64,000 nt of DNA from Luteimonas rhizosphaerae (GTDB lineage: Bacteria > Pseudomonadota > Gammaproteobacteria > Xanthomonadales > Xanthomonadaceae), in contig NZ_NRQR01000020.1 in assembly GCF_002849595.1 (NCBI RefSeq), positions 264,110 to 328,109 on the forward strand, in the 5' to 3' direction. The position numbers were made by a program, and so were the translations under genes. Positions within the stretch are counted from its first letter, which is position 1. Every line of letters starts with the position of its first letter. This document shows, piece after piece, positions 48,472 through 57,401 of the stretch. The notes beneath the pieces were generated by a model, which was not told the origin of the DNA, made no database searches, and saw nothing but the letters and a program-made list of their open reading frames with translations.

Positions 48472-51024
48472 ATGCGCAAGTGGATCTGGCGGCTGCTGGC
48501 CGTCATCGTCGTGTGTGGACTGCTGGGAATCGCCGCCGCGTGGTGGCTGCTGCGCGGCAGCCTGCCGCAGCTCGAGGGCGCGGTCGCGCTGCCCGGCCTG
48601 TCGGCGCCGGTGACGATCGCGCGCGACGCGCTGGGCATCGTCACCATCGACGCCGACAACGAGACCGACGCGATGCGCGCACTCGGTTACGTGCACGCGC
48701 AGGAACGCTATTTCGAGATGGACCTGATGCGGCGCGTGCCGGCCGGCGAACTGTCGGCGCTGTTCGGCGCACGCGCGCTCGACGTCGACCGCCGCAATCG
48801 CATGCACCGCATGCGCAGCCGGGTCGAGGATTCGCTGGCGACGATCGCGGGCGGGCGCATGGCGCAGTTGCGCGCCTATACCGACGGCGTCAATGCCGGC
48901 CGCGAAGCGCTGCGCACGCGGCCGTGGCCGTACCTGCTGCTGCGCCAGCCGCCGCAGCCGTGGACCGTCGCCGATTCCGCGCTGACCGGCTATGCGATGT
49001 ATTTCGACCTGCAGGACGCCGGCAACACGCGCGAACTCGCCCTGCATCGCCTGCAGCCGCGCCTGCCGCCTGCACTGTTCGCCCTGCTGACGCATGACGG
49101 CAGCGACTGGGATGCGCCGCTGTTCGGCGACGCGCGTGGCGATGCCGTGCTGCCGGCAGCGGATGTGGTGGATCTGCGGCGGCTGGCGGCGCCGGGACCA
49201 CGGGCGCACGAACAGGCGCAGGAATCGGTTGCTGTCCTCGCTCCATCCCCTGCGCCGCAGGCGTTTCCCGTCTTTCCCGCGATGCAGGAGAGAGATCACG
49301 GCGGCTCGCCTGCTGCGACCGATCTCAGGGCGGGCAGCAACAACTTCGCGGTGTCGGGCCGGCTCGCCGGGGGCCGTGCGATCGTCGCCGACGACATGCA
49401 CCTCGGCCTGCGTGCGCCCAACATCTGGTTCCGCGCGCGGCTGCGGTATCCCGATGCACGCGCGCCGGGCGGCCGCGTCGACATCACCGGCTTCACCCTG
49501 CCCGGCCTGCCGGCGGTCATCGTCGGCAGCAACACGAACGTCGCCTGGGGTTTCACTAACAGCTACGGCGACTACCTTGACTGGCAGCGCGTGACGCCGT
49601 GCGAGTCCCCCGACGCGCCGTCGACCGAGGGCTGCGCGCCGATCGTCCGCCACACCGAGCGCATCGCCGTCGCCGGCGGCGAGCCGGAGACGTTGCAGGT
49701 CGACGAGACCGCGTGGGGCCCGCTCCTGCATCGCGAGCCCGACGGCAGCGCGCTCGCGCTGCGCTGGGTCGCGCACCTGCCCGGCGCGCTGGATTTCGGT
49801 CTCGCCGAGCTGGCCCACGCCCGCGATCTCGACGATGCGCTCGACATCGCCGACCGCACCGCGACGCCGACCCAGAACTTGGTGATCGGCGACCGCGCCG
49901 GCCAGATCGCGTGGCGCCTGCTCGGGCCGATCCCGGTCCGCGACCCGGGCTGCGACGGGCACACGATCTCGCGCCCGCCCACCGACGCGGCATCCGTCAC
50001 CGAGGCCGACGACGCCACCGTCTGCGCCCCGTGGCGTATCGCCTCCGATCGCAGCCCGCTGCTGCGCTCGCCGACCGCGGACCGGCTGTGGACAGCGAAC
50101 AGCCGCGTCGTCGACGGCGCCGAATTCGCCCGCATCGGTGATGGTGGCGCGGCGCTCGGCATGCGCGCCCGGCAGATCCGCGACGGACTGTTCGCGCGCG
50201 AGCGCTTCGACGAGCAGGACCTGCTGGCGATCCAGCTCGACGATCGCGCGGTGCTGCTGACCCGCTGGTGGACGCTGCTGCGCGAGACCGCCGCGCAGGC
50301 GGACGACGCCAGCGCCCCGGCCCTGCGGGAACTCGCCGACGCCTCGGCGGACTGGAGCGGCCATGCCGACACCGCGTCCGTCGGCTACCGGCTGGTGCGG
50401 GCCTGGCGGCTCGCCGTGCACGCGCGCTTGGTCGCCGGTCTGACCGCGCCCGCGCAGACGTCGCCGGGCGACGCGGCCGAACTCCCGGACCTGCCGAACT
50501 TCGAAGGCGTCGCCTGGCCGCTGGTCGCGCAGCGCCCCGCGCATCTGCTGCCGCGCCGCTTCGCCTGCACGCCGGCATCCGCGCCCGGCGCCTGCGTCGA
50601 CACCGGTGACGGCTGGCTCGCGCTGTTCGAGGATGCCGCGGTCGAGATCCGCGACGAACTCGGTGCGCACGGCCCGCTGTCGGAGAGGACCTGGGGCGAA
50701 CGCAACACCGCCGCGATCTGCCATCCGCTGGCCGGTGCGATTCCCGTACTCGGCCCGCGCGCCCTGTGCATGCCGGCCGAACCGCTGCCCGGCGACGGCC
50801 TGGTCCCGCGCGTGCAGGGCGCGGACTTCGGCGCGTCGCAGCGCATGGTCGTCGCCCCGGGTCACGAGGCCGACGGCATCGCCCACATGCCGGGCGGACA
50901 AAGCGGTCATCCGCTGTCGCCGTTCTGGGGCGCCGGCCATGCCGACTGGGCCGCGGGTCGCGCGTCGCCCTTCCTGCCGCAGCCGACCCGCTACCGCCTC
51001 GAGTTGCAACCGGTGCCCCGCTGA
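48472..51024 (+). CDS. Penicillin-acylase-family Ntn-hydrolase (membrane-anchored precursor)
   Basis: 850 residues. A TM helix or uncleaved signal covers residues 6-28 (WRLLAVIVVCGLLGIAAAWWL). The alpha-chain region contains GYVHAQERYFEMDLMRR. The autoprocessing site is GSNNFAVSG with Ser289 as the future N-terminal nucleophile of the beta-chain. Beta-chain motifs include DDMHLGLRAPNIW, GFTLPGLPAVIVGSNTNVAWGFTN (in parts), and the active-site Asn region AFxxD. Members hydrolyse amide bonds, including N-acyl-homoserine lactones in quorum quenching; the substrate here is unknown. Monocistronic. Confidence 0.9.
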   Translation: MRKWIWRLLAVIVVCGLLGIAAAWWLLRGSLPQLEGAVALPGLSAPVTIARDALGIVTIDADNETDAMRALGYVHAQERYFEMDLMRRVPAGELSALFGARALDVDRRNRMHRMRSRVEDSLATIAGGRMAQLRAYTDGVNAGREALRTRPWPYLLLRQPPQPWTVADSALTGYAMYFDLQDAGNTRELALHRLQPRLPPALFALLTHDGSDWDAPLFGDARGDAVLPAADVVDLRRLAAPGPRAHEQAQESVAVLAPSPAPQAFPVFPAMQERDHGGSPAATDLRAGSNNFAVSGRLAGGRAIVADDMHLGLRAPNIWFRARLRYPDARAPGGRVDITGFTLPGLPAVIVGSNTNVAWGFTNSYGDYLDWQRVTPCESPDAPSTEGCAPIVRHTERIAVAGGEPETLQVDETAWGPLLHREPDGSALALRWVAHLPGALDFGLAELAHARDLDDALDIADRTATPTQNLVIGDRAGQIAWRLLGPIPVRDPGCDGHTISRPPTDAASVTEADDATVCAPWRIASDRSPLLRSPTADRLWTANSRVVDGAEFARIGDGGAALGMRARQIRDGLFARERFDEQDLLAIQLDDRAVLLTRWWTLLRETAAQADDASAPALRELADASADWSGHADTASVGYRLVRAWRLAVHARLVAGLTAPAQTSPGDAAELPDLPNFEGVAWPLVAQRPAHLLPRRFACTPASAPGACVDTGDGWLALFEDAAVEIRDELGAHGPLSERTWGERNTAAICHPLAGAIPVLGPRALCMPAEPLPGDGLVPRVQGADFGASQRMVVAPGHEADGIAHMPGGQSGHPLSPFWGAGHADWAAGRASPFLPQPTRYRLELQPVPR

Positions 51025-51046
51025 CGCGACGGCCCCCCGTCTCCGG

Positions 51047-51067
51047 CGCGGACCGGACGCGTCCGCG
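51047..51067. terminator. Possible hairpin between converging acylase and alkB genes
   Basis: CGCGGAC-cggacgc-GTCCGCG, no U-tract. Low confidence. Confidence 0.35.
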
Positions 51068-51072
51068 TGCGA

Positions 51073-51699
51073 TCAGGGCGCGGGCGCCCCGCCTGACGCC
51101 GCGTCATCGCCCGCGTCGTAACGGGCAGGCCGCACCCGGAACACGACGCTGATGCGGGGCCCGACCGGACGCGCGGTCTTGGCGATGCCGTGCAGATGGG
51201 TGCGCTGCGACGCGTGGCTCATCACCAGCACGCTGCCGGGCGCCAGGTCCACCGCGACCGGCGGCGCGGCGCCCGCCGTCGCGCGGATGCGCATGCGCCG
51301 CGGCGCACCCAGCGACAACAGCGCGATGGGATGCCCCGGCGCCAGGGTGCGCAGGGTGTCGTGATGCATGGCGACGCTGTCGCGCCCGTCGCGATAGAAA
51401 TTCAGGCCGACGTGGTTGTAGGGCGCCGGCGCCAGGTTCCGCGCCAATGCCCACATCGCCGCCAGCGGCAGGTCCGCCGGCAATGCCGCCAGTGGCCAGT
51501 CCGCCAGCAGGCGCGGCACGTCGACCATGCGGTCGTACATCGGCCGCCGCAACGTGGTCCAGCCCACCCGGTCGCGCAGCGTGTCGAACCAGTCCGACGC
51601 GGTCGCCGCATCGACCGCCGCCGGCCAGTAGCGGACGCCGCCTTCGGCGTCGTCGATCAGAGGCAGCGGGTCGTCGCCGGAGAACAGGTCCATGCCCAT
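51073..51699 (-). CDS. alkB: AlkB-like 2-oxoglutarate dioxygenase
   Basis: 208 residues. It repairs N-alkylated DNA bases oxidatively. The iron ligands are His112 and Asp114 (AMHHDTLR) and His170 (HLHGIAK); the 2-oxoglutarate arginine is Arg182 with Arg188 (PRISVVFRVR), matching the 6-residue spacing of E. coli AlkB. The small size and N-terminal part resemble the AlkB2-type branch rather than full-length E. coli AlkB. Start is either of two ATGs at 51699 or 51693. It ends converging with the acylase. Confidence 0.92.
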   Translation of the reverse strand: MGMDLFSGDDPLPLIDDAEGGVRYWPAAVDAATASDWFDTLRDRVGWTTLRRPMYDRMVDVPRLLADWPLAALPADLPLAAMWALARNLAPAPYNHVGLNFYRDGRDSVAMHHDTLRTLAPGHPIALLSLGAPRRMRIRATAGAAPPVAVDLAPGSVLVMSHASQRTHLHGIAKTARPVGPRISVVFRVRPARYDAGDDAASGGAPAP

Positions 51700-51755
51700 C
51701 AGATTGGGGTGCGGCCGACGATCACCAGCCGCGTTCCACGCGATGCGTCCTCCGG

Positions 51756-52430
51756 CTACGCAGGCTTGCGGGCGACCCAGCCCCGGAACGTGAACGCCGC
51801 ATAGAACAGCTCGACCTGCGCGAAGCCGGCCACCTGCAGCAGGCGTTCGTCCGCCTCCGGCGCGAGAGTCGGCAGGCGGCTGCCGACGGCCGCGATCGCG
51901 TTGCGCGCCTCCGCCGCCGGCAGCCCGGAGGCTTCCGAGAACGCGGCGTAGCGCGTGAGCCAGCGCGCCTTGTCGGGTGCGTGCTGGGGAAAGCTGTGAT
52001 GGGCCACGATCAGCGGTGCGCCCGGCTTCAGCCGCTGCCACAGCGCGCGCAGCGTGCGCAGGCGCTCCTCGGCAGGAAGAAAGTGCAGGGTCAGCAGGCA
52101 GGTGGCACCATCGCACGGTGCGTCCGGCGCGTCGTGGATCAACCCGGCCTGCCACTCGACCCGCGACGCCAGCGGACCGAGCGTGGTCCGCGCCAGTGCC
52201 AGCATCGCCTCGGAAGGATCGACGCCGAGGAAGCGCCAGCCGGGGTTCCGTTCCGCGAAGACTTTCAGTTCCAGTCCACCGCCAGCGCCGAGGATCAGGA
52301 CCCGGCCATCGGCAGGCACGTGCTCCGCCAGCAGCAGCGCCGCCATCGTCTGCATCGCATGCAAGCCGGGCACCTGCCGCACCGGGCCCTCGACATAACG
52401 CGCCACGTGCTGGGGATCTGAAAACGACAT
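51756..52430 (-). CDS. Class I SAM-dependent methyltransferase
   Basis: 224 residues. SAM motif I is VLILGAGGGLELKVF (about 44-58), motif II acid in FLGVDPSEAMLALA. The substrate is not evident. The core lacks a DNA or tRNA recognition domain, so a small molecule or lipid is likely. The ATG at 52430 is preceded by GGAGGT 7 nt upstream, which fixes the start. Reads in the same direction as alkB, 56 bp before it, so they may be co-transcribed. Confidence 0.88.
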   Translation of the reverse strand: MSFSDPQHVARYVEGPVRQVPGLHAMQTMAALLLAEHVPADGRVLILGAGGGLELKVFAERNPGWRFLGVDPSEAMLALARTTLGPLASRVEWQAGLIHDAPDAPCDGATCLLTLHFLPAEERLRTLRALWQRLKPGAPLIVAHHSFPQHAPDKARWLTRYAAFSEASGLPAAEARNAIAAVGSRLPTLAPEADERLLQVAGFAQVELFYAAFTFRGWVARKPA

Positions 52431-52648
52431 GGCTCGACCTCCGGCGCGACGCCGACAGCGGAATCGACGGGGTGTCACCCGGCCCGCTTCGCACCGGGCC
52501 ACGGCGACGCGTGGGGCGCCACTCTAACGCAACATCGATCATTACATGAAATCGGAATGCATCCGGGACGCGCGACGGCGCTGGCGCCTCGCCCGGGCCG
52601 ATGCGACAAGCGTGCCCCGCGCCGCGCCGTGGGGCATGCACCCGGCGA

Positions 52649-52654
52649 TATAGT
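52649..52654 (+). promoter_or_regulatory. -10 element of the N-acetyltransferase gene
   Basis: TATAGT, about 30 bp upstream of the ATG at 52684, in a locally AT-rich spot between the divergent methyltransferase and NAT genes. Confidence 0.45.
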
Positions 52655-52683
52655 CGGTACGCCCCTCTCGCGCACAGACCGAC

Positions 52684-53475
52684 ATGACGATGGACGACGC
52701 CGACGCGGACCGGTATCTCGCGCGGCTGCAGTGCGCGCGACCACGTCGCGCGGATCCGGACGCCCTCCTGCGGTTGCAGCAGGCGCACCTGCAGCAGGTG
52801 CCGTTCGAGAACCTGTCGATCCACTGGGGCGAACCGATGTCGCTCGCGCGCGACCATCTGTTCGACAAGCTCGTCGTGCAACGCCGCGGCGGTTTCTGCT
52901 ACGAGTGCAATGGCCTACTCGCCGAGCTGCTGCAGACACTGGGCTTTCCCACCACCCTGCTGTCGGCCCGGGTCGCGCGCGGCGATGGTGATTACTCGCC
53001 CGAGTTCGACCATCTGGTCCTTCGGGTGGAGCTTGCGACGACGTGGCTGGTCGACGTGGGCTTCGGCCACTCGTTCCGCGCGCCGCTGCAGCTGGTGCCG
53101 GATCTCGTGCAGCGCGACCCCGGCGGGGCCTACCGCCTCTGCCGCGACGGCGACGACTGGCGCCTCGAATCGCAGGCTGCCGGCGACTGGGCACCGACGT
53201 TCCGTTTCGGTCACGAGCCGAGGCGCCTGGACGCCTTCCAGGCCATGTTCGAGTTCCACCGGGACGCGCCGGCCTCGCATTTCCGCAAGGCCCCGCTCGC
53301 GACCATCGCGACCGCGGACGGCCGGACCACGCTCAGCGGCCGGCGCCTGATCCGCTCCACGCTGGCGGGGCACAGAACCGAGAGCGAGGTCGCGGAACCC
53401 GATTACCCGGCCGTGCTCGCCCGCGAGCTCGGGATCGTCCGACGCGCGTCGCAGGGCACGAGGCCGCACGGCTGA
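52684..53475 (+). CDS. nat: Arylamine N-acetyltransferase
   Basis: 263 residues. It moves acetyl from acetyl-CoA to arylamines/hydrazines. The Cys-His-Asp triad is Cys72 (RRGGFCYECN), His110 (EFDHLVL) and Asp124 (WLVDVGFG). FENLSIHWGE (41-50) is the other family hallmark. It is usually single-copy in xanthomonads. No evident operon. Confidence 0.95.
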   Translation: MTMDDADADRYLARLQCARPRRADPDALLRLQQAHLQQVPFENLSIHWGEPMSLARDHLFDKLVVQRRGGFCYECNGLLAELLQTLGFPTTLLSARVARGDGDYSPEFDHLVLRVELATTWLVDVGFGHSFRAPLQLVPDLVQRDPGGAYRLCRDGDDWRLESQAAGDWAPTFRFGHEPRRLDAFQAMFEFHRDAPASHFRKAPLATIATADGRTTLSGRRLIRSTLAGHRTESEVAEPDYPAVLARELGIVRRASQGTRPHG

Positions 53476-53542
53476 CGGCGTCTCCGCCCCGCGAGACCCG
53501 GCAAGCGCAGAGCCAGCACGACCTGCCCCACTGCGCCGCGCA

Positions 53543-54754
53543 TCAGTCGCGAAGTTCGACCACGTCGAACTCGACCAGCGGGTCGACGTCGGCGTCGTAG
53601 TCCACGTCGTCGCGTTCGAAGCCGAACAGCTTCAGGAACTCGTGCTTGTAGGCGGCGTAGTCGGTCAGTTCGAACAGGTTCTCGGTCGTGATCTGCGGCC
53701 ACAGCGCCTTGCACCGGGCCTGCACGTCCTCGCGCAGCTCCCAGTCGTCGAGCCGCAGACGCCCCTCGTCATCGACCTCGGGCGGCTGGCCGTCCTCGCG
53801 GTACATGCGCGTGCGGAACAGGCGGTCGAGCTGTTCGATCGTGCCTTCGTGCACGCCCTTCTCCTTCATGACCTTGAAGGCGATCGCGATGTACAGCGGC
53901 AGCACCGGGATCGCCGCGCTGGCCTGGGTGACGACGGATTTCAGCACCGCGACATTGGCGCTGCCGCCGGTCTGCGACAGGGTCGCGTCGAGCCGGCGCG
54001 CGGTCGCATCGAGATCGGCCTTGGCCCGGCCCAGCGCACCGTGCCAGTAGATCGGCCAGGTGATCTCCGTGCCGATGTAGCTGAAGGCGACCGTCTTCGC
54101 GCCATCGGCAAGCACGCCGGCATCGCGCAGCGCCTCGATCCACAGCGCCCAGTCCTCGCCGCCCATGACGGTCACGGTGTCGGCGATTTCCTGCTCGGTC
54201 GCCGGCTCGATCGTGGCCTCGATGATCTGGTCCTTGTTGGTGTCGATCGCGGTCGAGGTGTAGGCCTCACCGATCGGCTTGAGCGCGGACCGCTTGACCT
54301 CGCCGCTGCCCGGCAGCTTGCGCACCGGCGATGCCAGCGAATAGACGACGAGGTCGACCTGTCCGCCCATCTCGTTCCTGATCAGCTCGATCGCCTGCGC
54401 GCGCGCGGCGTCGGAGAACGCATCGCCGTTGATCGACTTGCTGTAGCGCCCCTCGGCCTTGGCGTAGCGGTCGAACGCGGCGGCGTTGTACCAGCCCGCG
54501 GTACCGGGCTTCTTGTCGCTGGCGGGCTTCTCGAAGAACACCCCGAGCGTGTCGGCGCCGAAGCCGAACGCCGCGCTGATGCGCGCCGCGAGTCCGTAAC
54601 CGCTGGACGCACCGATCACCAGCACCTTCTTCGGTCCGTCGCTGCGCTGCCCCTGCGCCTTCGTCGTGGCGATCTGGTCGCGCACGTTGAAGTCGCAGCC
54701 CGTCGGATGGGTGGTGGTGCAGATGAAGCCGCGGACCTTGGGATGGATTATCAC
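53543..54754 (-). CDS. fabV: Enoyl-ACP reductase FabV
   Basis: 403 residues, the length typical of FabV. It performs the final reduction of the fatty-acid elongation cycle with NADH and is resistant to triclosan, unlike FabI. Rossmann motif [19 protein letters not shown] (42-60) with the SSGYG loop; catalytic Tyr236-(x8)-Lys245 in [21 protein letters not shown] (in parts; Y236 and K245 as in Xanthomonas/Burkholderia FabV). Single gene. Confidence 0.97.
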   Translation of the reverse strand: MIIHPKVRGFICTTTHPTGCDFNVRDQIATTKAQGQRSDGPKKVLVIGASSGYGLAARISAAFGFGADTLGVFFEKPASDKKPGTAGWYNAAAFDRYAKAEGRYSKSINGDAFSDAARAQAIELIRNEMGGQVDLVVYSLASPVRKLPGSGEVKRSALKPIGEAYTSTAIDTNKDQIIEATIEPATEQEIADTVTVMGGEDWALWIEALRDAGVLADGAKTVAFSYIGTEITWPIYWHGALGRAKADLDATARRLDATLSQTGGSANVAVLKSVVTQASAAIPVLPLYIAIAFKVMKEKGVHEGTIEQLDRLFRTRMYREDGQPPEVDDEGRLRLDDWELREDVQARCKALWPQITTENLFELTDYAAYKHEFLKLFGFERDDVDYDADVDPLVEFDVVELRD

Positions 54755-54934
54755 GATGTCGCCTGTCGTTGGAGTCGAAGGGCGCCAGTTTAACGCCGGC
54801 GTCCGCCGCGACCCGTACGGGGGTCGATGGTGCAGCCGCAGGCCGGCGCCGGATTGACATCGCGCGGTGCACTGGATGAACTGTGCGCGCCGGACGCATC
54901 ACCGTCCGTGTCCTTATTCTTCCGGAAGCCACAC

Positions 54935-55483
54935 ATGACGCCTCGCTGGCTCGATTCCCCGGCGCGTTACGGCCTGATCACGCGCGTGCTGCACTGGAGC
55001 ATGGCGGCGCTGCTGCTGTGGCAGTTCACCGGCATGGGCGTGAAGCTCACGCTCGGACGCCATGCGTTGACCGCCTTCCTCGTCGGCACGCACAAGCCGG
55101 TCGGCACCGTGCTGATGGCGCTCATCCTGTTGCGCGGCGCCTGGGGTCTGTCGCAGTGGCGCCGGCGGCCGCCGCATCCGCGCAATGCGATCGGCCGCGC
55201 CGCGGCGCTCGGCCATGCGCTGCTCTATGCGTTGATGCTCTATCTGCCGGCGGTCGCCCTGTTGCGCGAATACGGCAGCGGCCGCGGCTTCGCGCCCTGG
55301 GGCCTGCGCCTGTTCCCGGCGACCGGCGAGGAAATCGCATGGATGCTGGCGCCGGCCGATCTCACCCACGGCCTGCTGGCGTGGACGCTGCTCGCGGTGA
55401 TCGTCGGCCACGTGCTGATGGTCGCGCTGCACCACTGGTTCTGGCGCGACACGACACTCGCGCGCATGGCCGGGCGCCTCTGA
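54935..55483 (+). CDS. Cytochrome b561-like membrane protein
   Basis: 182 residues with four TM helices (about 17-36, 50-68, 88-108, 140-160). Haem ligands: His at 20 (RVLHWSMAALL) and others in HKPVG, GHALLY and HVLMVALHHW, matching the CybB family of cytochromes that exchange electrons with quinone in the inner membrane. ATG at 54935 has GGAAG 8 nt upstream. Divergent from fabV. Confidence 0.9.
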   Translation: MTPRWLDSPARYGLITRVLHWSMAALLLWQFTGMGVKLTLGRHALTAFLVGTHKPVGTVLMALILLRGAWGLSQWRRRPPHPRNAIGRAAALGHALLYALMLYLPAVALLREYGSGRGFAPWGLRLFPATGEEIAWMLAPADLTHGLLAWTLLAVIVGHVLMVALHHWFWRDTTLARMAGRL

Positions 55484-55511
55484 CCTGCGCCCGGCCTCGC
55501 GGCGCGGCGCC

Positions 55512-57188
55512 TCAGGCCGCGACCGCCGCGTGGTGCACGCCGGCGATCGCGCGGCCGGACGGATCGGCGGCGCTCGCGAAGGCGGCGTCCCAGGCGATCG
55601 CCGCAGGCGAGGAACACGCAATCGACTTGCCGCCCGGCACGGTCTCCGCCGCGGCCGGGGTCGGGAACGCCTGCTCGAACAGGCTGCGGTAGAAATAGGC
55701 CTCCTTGGTCTGCGGCGGGTTGTGCGGAAACCGCCGCGCCGCCGCCGCGAGTTCGCGATCGCTGACCTGGGCCTCGGCGTGGGCCTTGAGTCCGTCGATC
55801 CAGCCATAGCCGACGCCGTCGCTGAACTGCTCCTTCTGCCGCCACAGGATCTCGTCGGGCAGATAGCCCGTGAAGGCCTCGCGCAGCACGGCCTTCTCCA
55901 TGCGCCGGCGATCGTCGGCCTTGTCGATCATCTTGTGCTGCGCGTCCATGCGCATCGCCACGTCGAGGAATTCCACATCGAGGAACGGCACGCGCGGCTC
56001 GACGCCCCAGGCCATCATCGACTTGTTGGCGCGCAGGCAATCGTAGTTGTGCAGCGCGTCGAGCTTGCGGATCAGCTCCTCGTGGAACTCGCGCGCGTTC
56101 GGCGCCTTGTGGAAGTAGAGGTAGCCGCCGAAGATCTCGTCGCTGCCCTCGCCCGACAGCACCATCTTGACGCCCATCGCCTTGATCCGGCGCGCGAGCA
56201 GGAACATCGGCGTCGACGCGCGGATCGTCGTGACGTCGTAGGTCTCGATGTGGCGGATCACCTCGGGCAACGCGTCGAGGCCTTCCTCGAAGGTGTATTC
56301 GAAACCGTGATGCACGGTGCCGAGCGCCGCGCCGGCGATCTCCGCCGCGGCGAGGTCGGGCGATCCCGTCAGGCCGATCGCGAACGAATGCAGGCGCGGC
56401 CACCAGGCTTCGGTGGCGTCGTTCTCTTCGATGCGATGGCGCGCATAGCGCGCGGCGACCGCTGCGACCAGCGACGAATCCAGGCCGCCCGACAGCAGCA
56501 CGCCGTAGGGCACGTCGGTCATCAGCTGGCGGTGCACGGCGCGCTCGAAGGCCTCGCGCAGCTCCTGCGGGCTGACGTCGACGCCGGCCACGGCGTCGTA
56601 ATCGCGCCAGGGGCGGTGGTGGTACCGGTGCAGCGTGTCGCTGGCGGTGTCGTACCAGTGGCCCGGCGGGAACTGGGCGACATCGGCGCAGGTATCGACC
56701 AGCGATTTCATTTCCGACGCGACCCGCAGACGGCCTTCGCGGTCGTGGCCCCAGTACAGCGGGCAGACGCCCATCGGATCGCGGGCGATGATCGCGCGGC
56801 CTCGCGACTGGTCCCACAGCGCGAACGCAAAGATGCCGTTGAGCCGGTCGAGAAACGCACCCGGCGCGCGCCCGGCTTCGTCGCCCTCGCGATACAGCGC
56901 GTTGATGACCTCGCAGTCCGAGGCGGTCTGGAACGCGTAGGGCTGCGCCAGCGCGGCCTTCAGTTCGCGGTGGTTGTAGATCTCTTCCGACAGCAGGGGT
57001 TGGGCGCCGCCCGCGGGATCGACGATCGCCAGGCGCTCGTGGACGAGGATGGCGCCGTCGTCGACATGCACGCCGCTCCAGTCGGGCCCGCGATGACGCT
57101 GCCGCTGCGAAAGTTCCAGCGACTGGCGTCGCAGCGCCTTGAGGTCGTCGCCCGGCTGCAGGCCGAAGATGCCGAAGATCGAACACAT
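55512..57188 (-). CDS. asnB: Asparagine synthetase B (glutamine-hydrolysing), with an N-terminal deletion
   Basis: 558 residues. It makes Asn from Asp, ATP and Gln. Cys2 is the glutaminase nucleophile (MCSIFGIFG). The pyrophosphatase loop is LLSGGLDSS (231-239) and SGEGSDEIFGGY is a second synthetase hallmark. Compared with E. coli AsnB, about 10 residues are missing between GAQPLLSE and EIYNHREL; they normally contain the oxyanion-hole Asn74-Gly75. The deletion is in frame. Whether the enzyme still uses glutamine or only ammonia is not known. The leader with an Asn-rich peptide and terminator is directly upstream; AGGAG sits 7 nt before the ATG. Confidence 0.9.
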   Translation of the reverse strand: MCSIFGIFGLQPGDDLKALRRQSLELSQRQRHRGPDWSGVHVDDGAILVHERLAIVDPAGGAQPLLSEEIYNHRELKAALAQPYAFQTASDCEVINALYREGDEAGRAPGAFLDRLNGIFAFALWDQSRGRAIIARDPMGVCPLYWGHDREGRLRVASEMKSLVDTCADVAQFPPGHWYDTASDTLHRYHHRPWRDYDAVAGVDVSPQELREAFERAVHRQLMTDVPYGVLLSGGLDSSLVAAVAARYARHRIEENDATEAWWPRLHSFAIGLTGSPDLAAAEIAGAALGTVHHGFEYTFEEGLDALPEVIRHIETYDVTTIRASTPMFLLARRIKAMGVKMVLSGEGSDEIFGGYLYFHKAPNAREFHEELIRKLDALHNYDCLRANKSMMAWGVEPRVPFLDVEFLDVAMRMDAQHKMIDKADDRRRMEKAVLREAFTGYLPDEILWRQKEQFSDGVGYGWIDGLKAHAEAQVSDRELAAAARRFPHNPPQTKEAYFYRSLFEQAFPTPAAAETVPGGKSIACSSPAAIAWDAAFASAADPSGRAIAGVHHAAVAA

Positions 57189-57227
57189 GGGAAAACTCCT
57201 GGTGGGAATGGGGCCGGTTGCAGACAC

Positions 57228-57256
57228 AAAAAAACCCGCATCGGCCGATGCGGGTT
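57228..57256 (-). terminator. Intrinsic terminator (attenuator) upstream of asnB
   Basis: Arms AACCCGCATC/GATGCGGGTT with central GGCC, a self-complementary 24-nt stem, followed on the minus strand by TTTTT. It lies between the Asn-rich leader peptide and asnB, 40 bp before the asnB start, so it must be read through for expression. Confidence 0.92.
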
Positions 57257-57284
57257 CCGGGATTCCTGGCGCGTGTCGCTGGTG

Positions 57285-57347
57285 TTACGCCTTGTTCGCG
57301 CGCGGATTGCGATTGCGGTTGTTGGCACGGGTGGCGACACAGGACAT
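57285..57347 (-). CDS. Asn-rich leader peptide of asnB
   Basis: 20 residues: MSCVATRANNRNRNPRANKA, with Asn at 9, 10, 12, 14 and 18 (AAC AAC AAT AAT AAC). It ends 28 nt before the terminator. Bases 57340-57334 (GTGTCGC, codons 3-5) are fully complementary to 57279-57273 (GCGACAC) after the stop codon, so the leader RNA can fold on itself. Ribosome stalling at Asn codons when charged Asn-tRNA is low should change folding and let polymerase pass the terminator. This is inference; I know of no described Asn attenuator of this type. ATG is at the expected +1 of the -10 box, so the message may be leaderless. Confidence 0.75.
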   Translation of the reverse strand: MSCVATRANNRNRNPRANKA

Positions 57348-57354
57348 GCAGGGC

Positions 57355-57383
57355 ACGCTACCGGGTCGATGCGGGGTGGGCAA
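57355..57383 (-). promoter_or_regulatory. Promoter of the asnB leader
   Basis: Minus strand -35 TTGCCC (57383-57378), 17-nt spacer, -10 TAGCGT (57360-57355), then 7 nt to the leader ATG. Puts transcription start at or next to the A of that ATG. Confidence 0.5.
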
Positions 57384-57401
57384 CCGTTGCGTGTGCAACG
57401 G
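57384..57401. promoter_or_regulatory. Inverted repeat upstream of the asnB promoter
   Basis: CCGTTGC-gtgt-GCAACGG, perfect 7-bp arms, directly upstream of the -35 box. Candidate operator or activator site; no regulator is adjacent. Confidence 0.5.

Noticed and set aside
46972..51009. A minus-strand open frame of 1345 codons opposite yegD-like and acylase genes
   Set aside because: Arg/Ala/Gly-rich shadow without motifs; both plus-strand genes are clearly conserved families.
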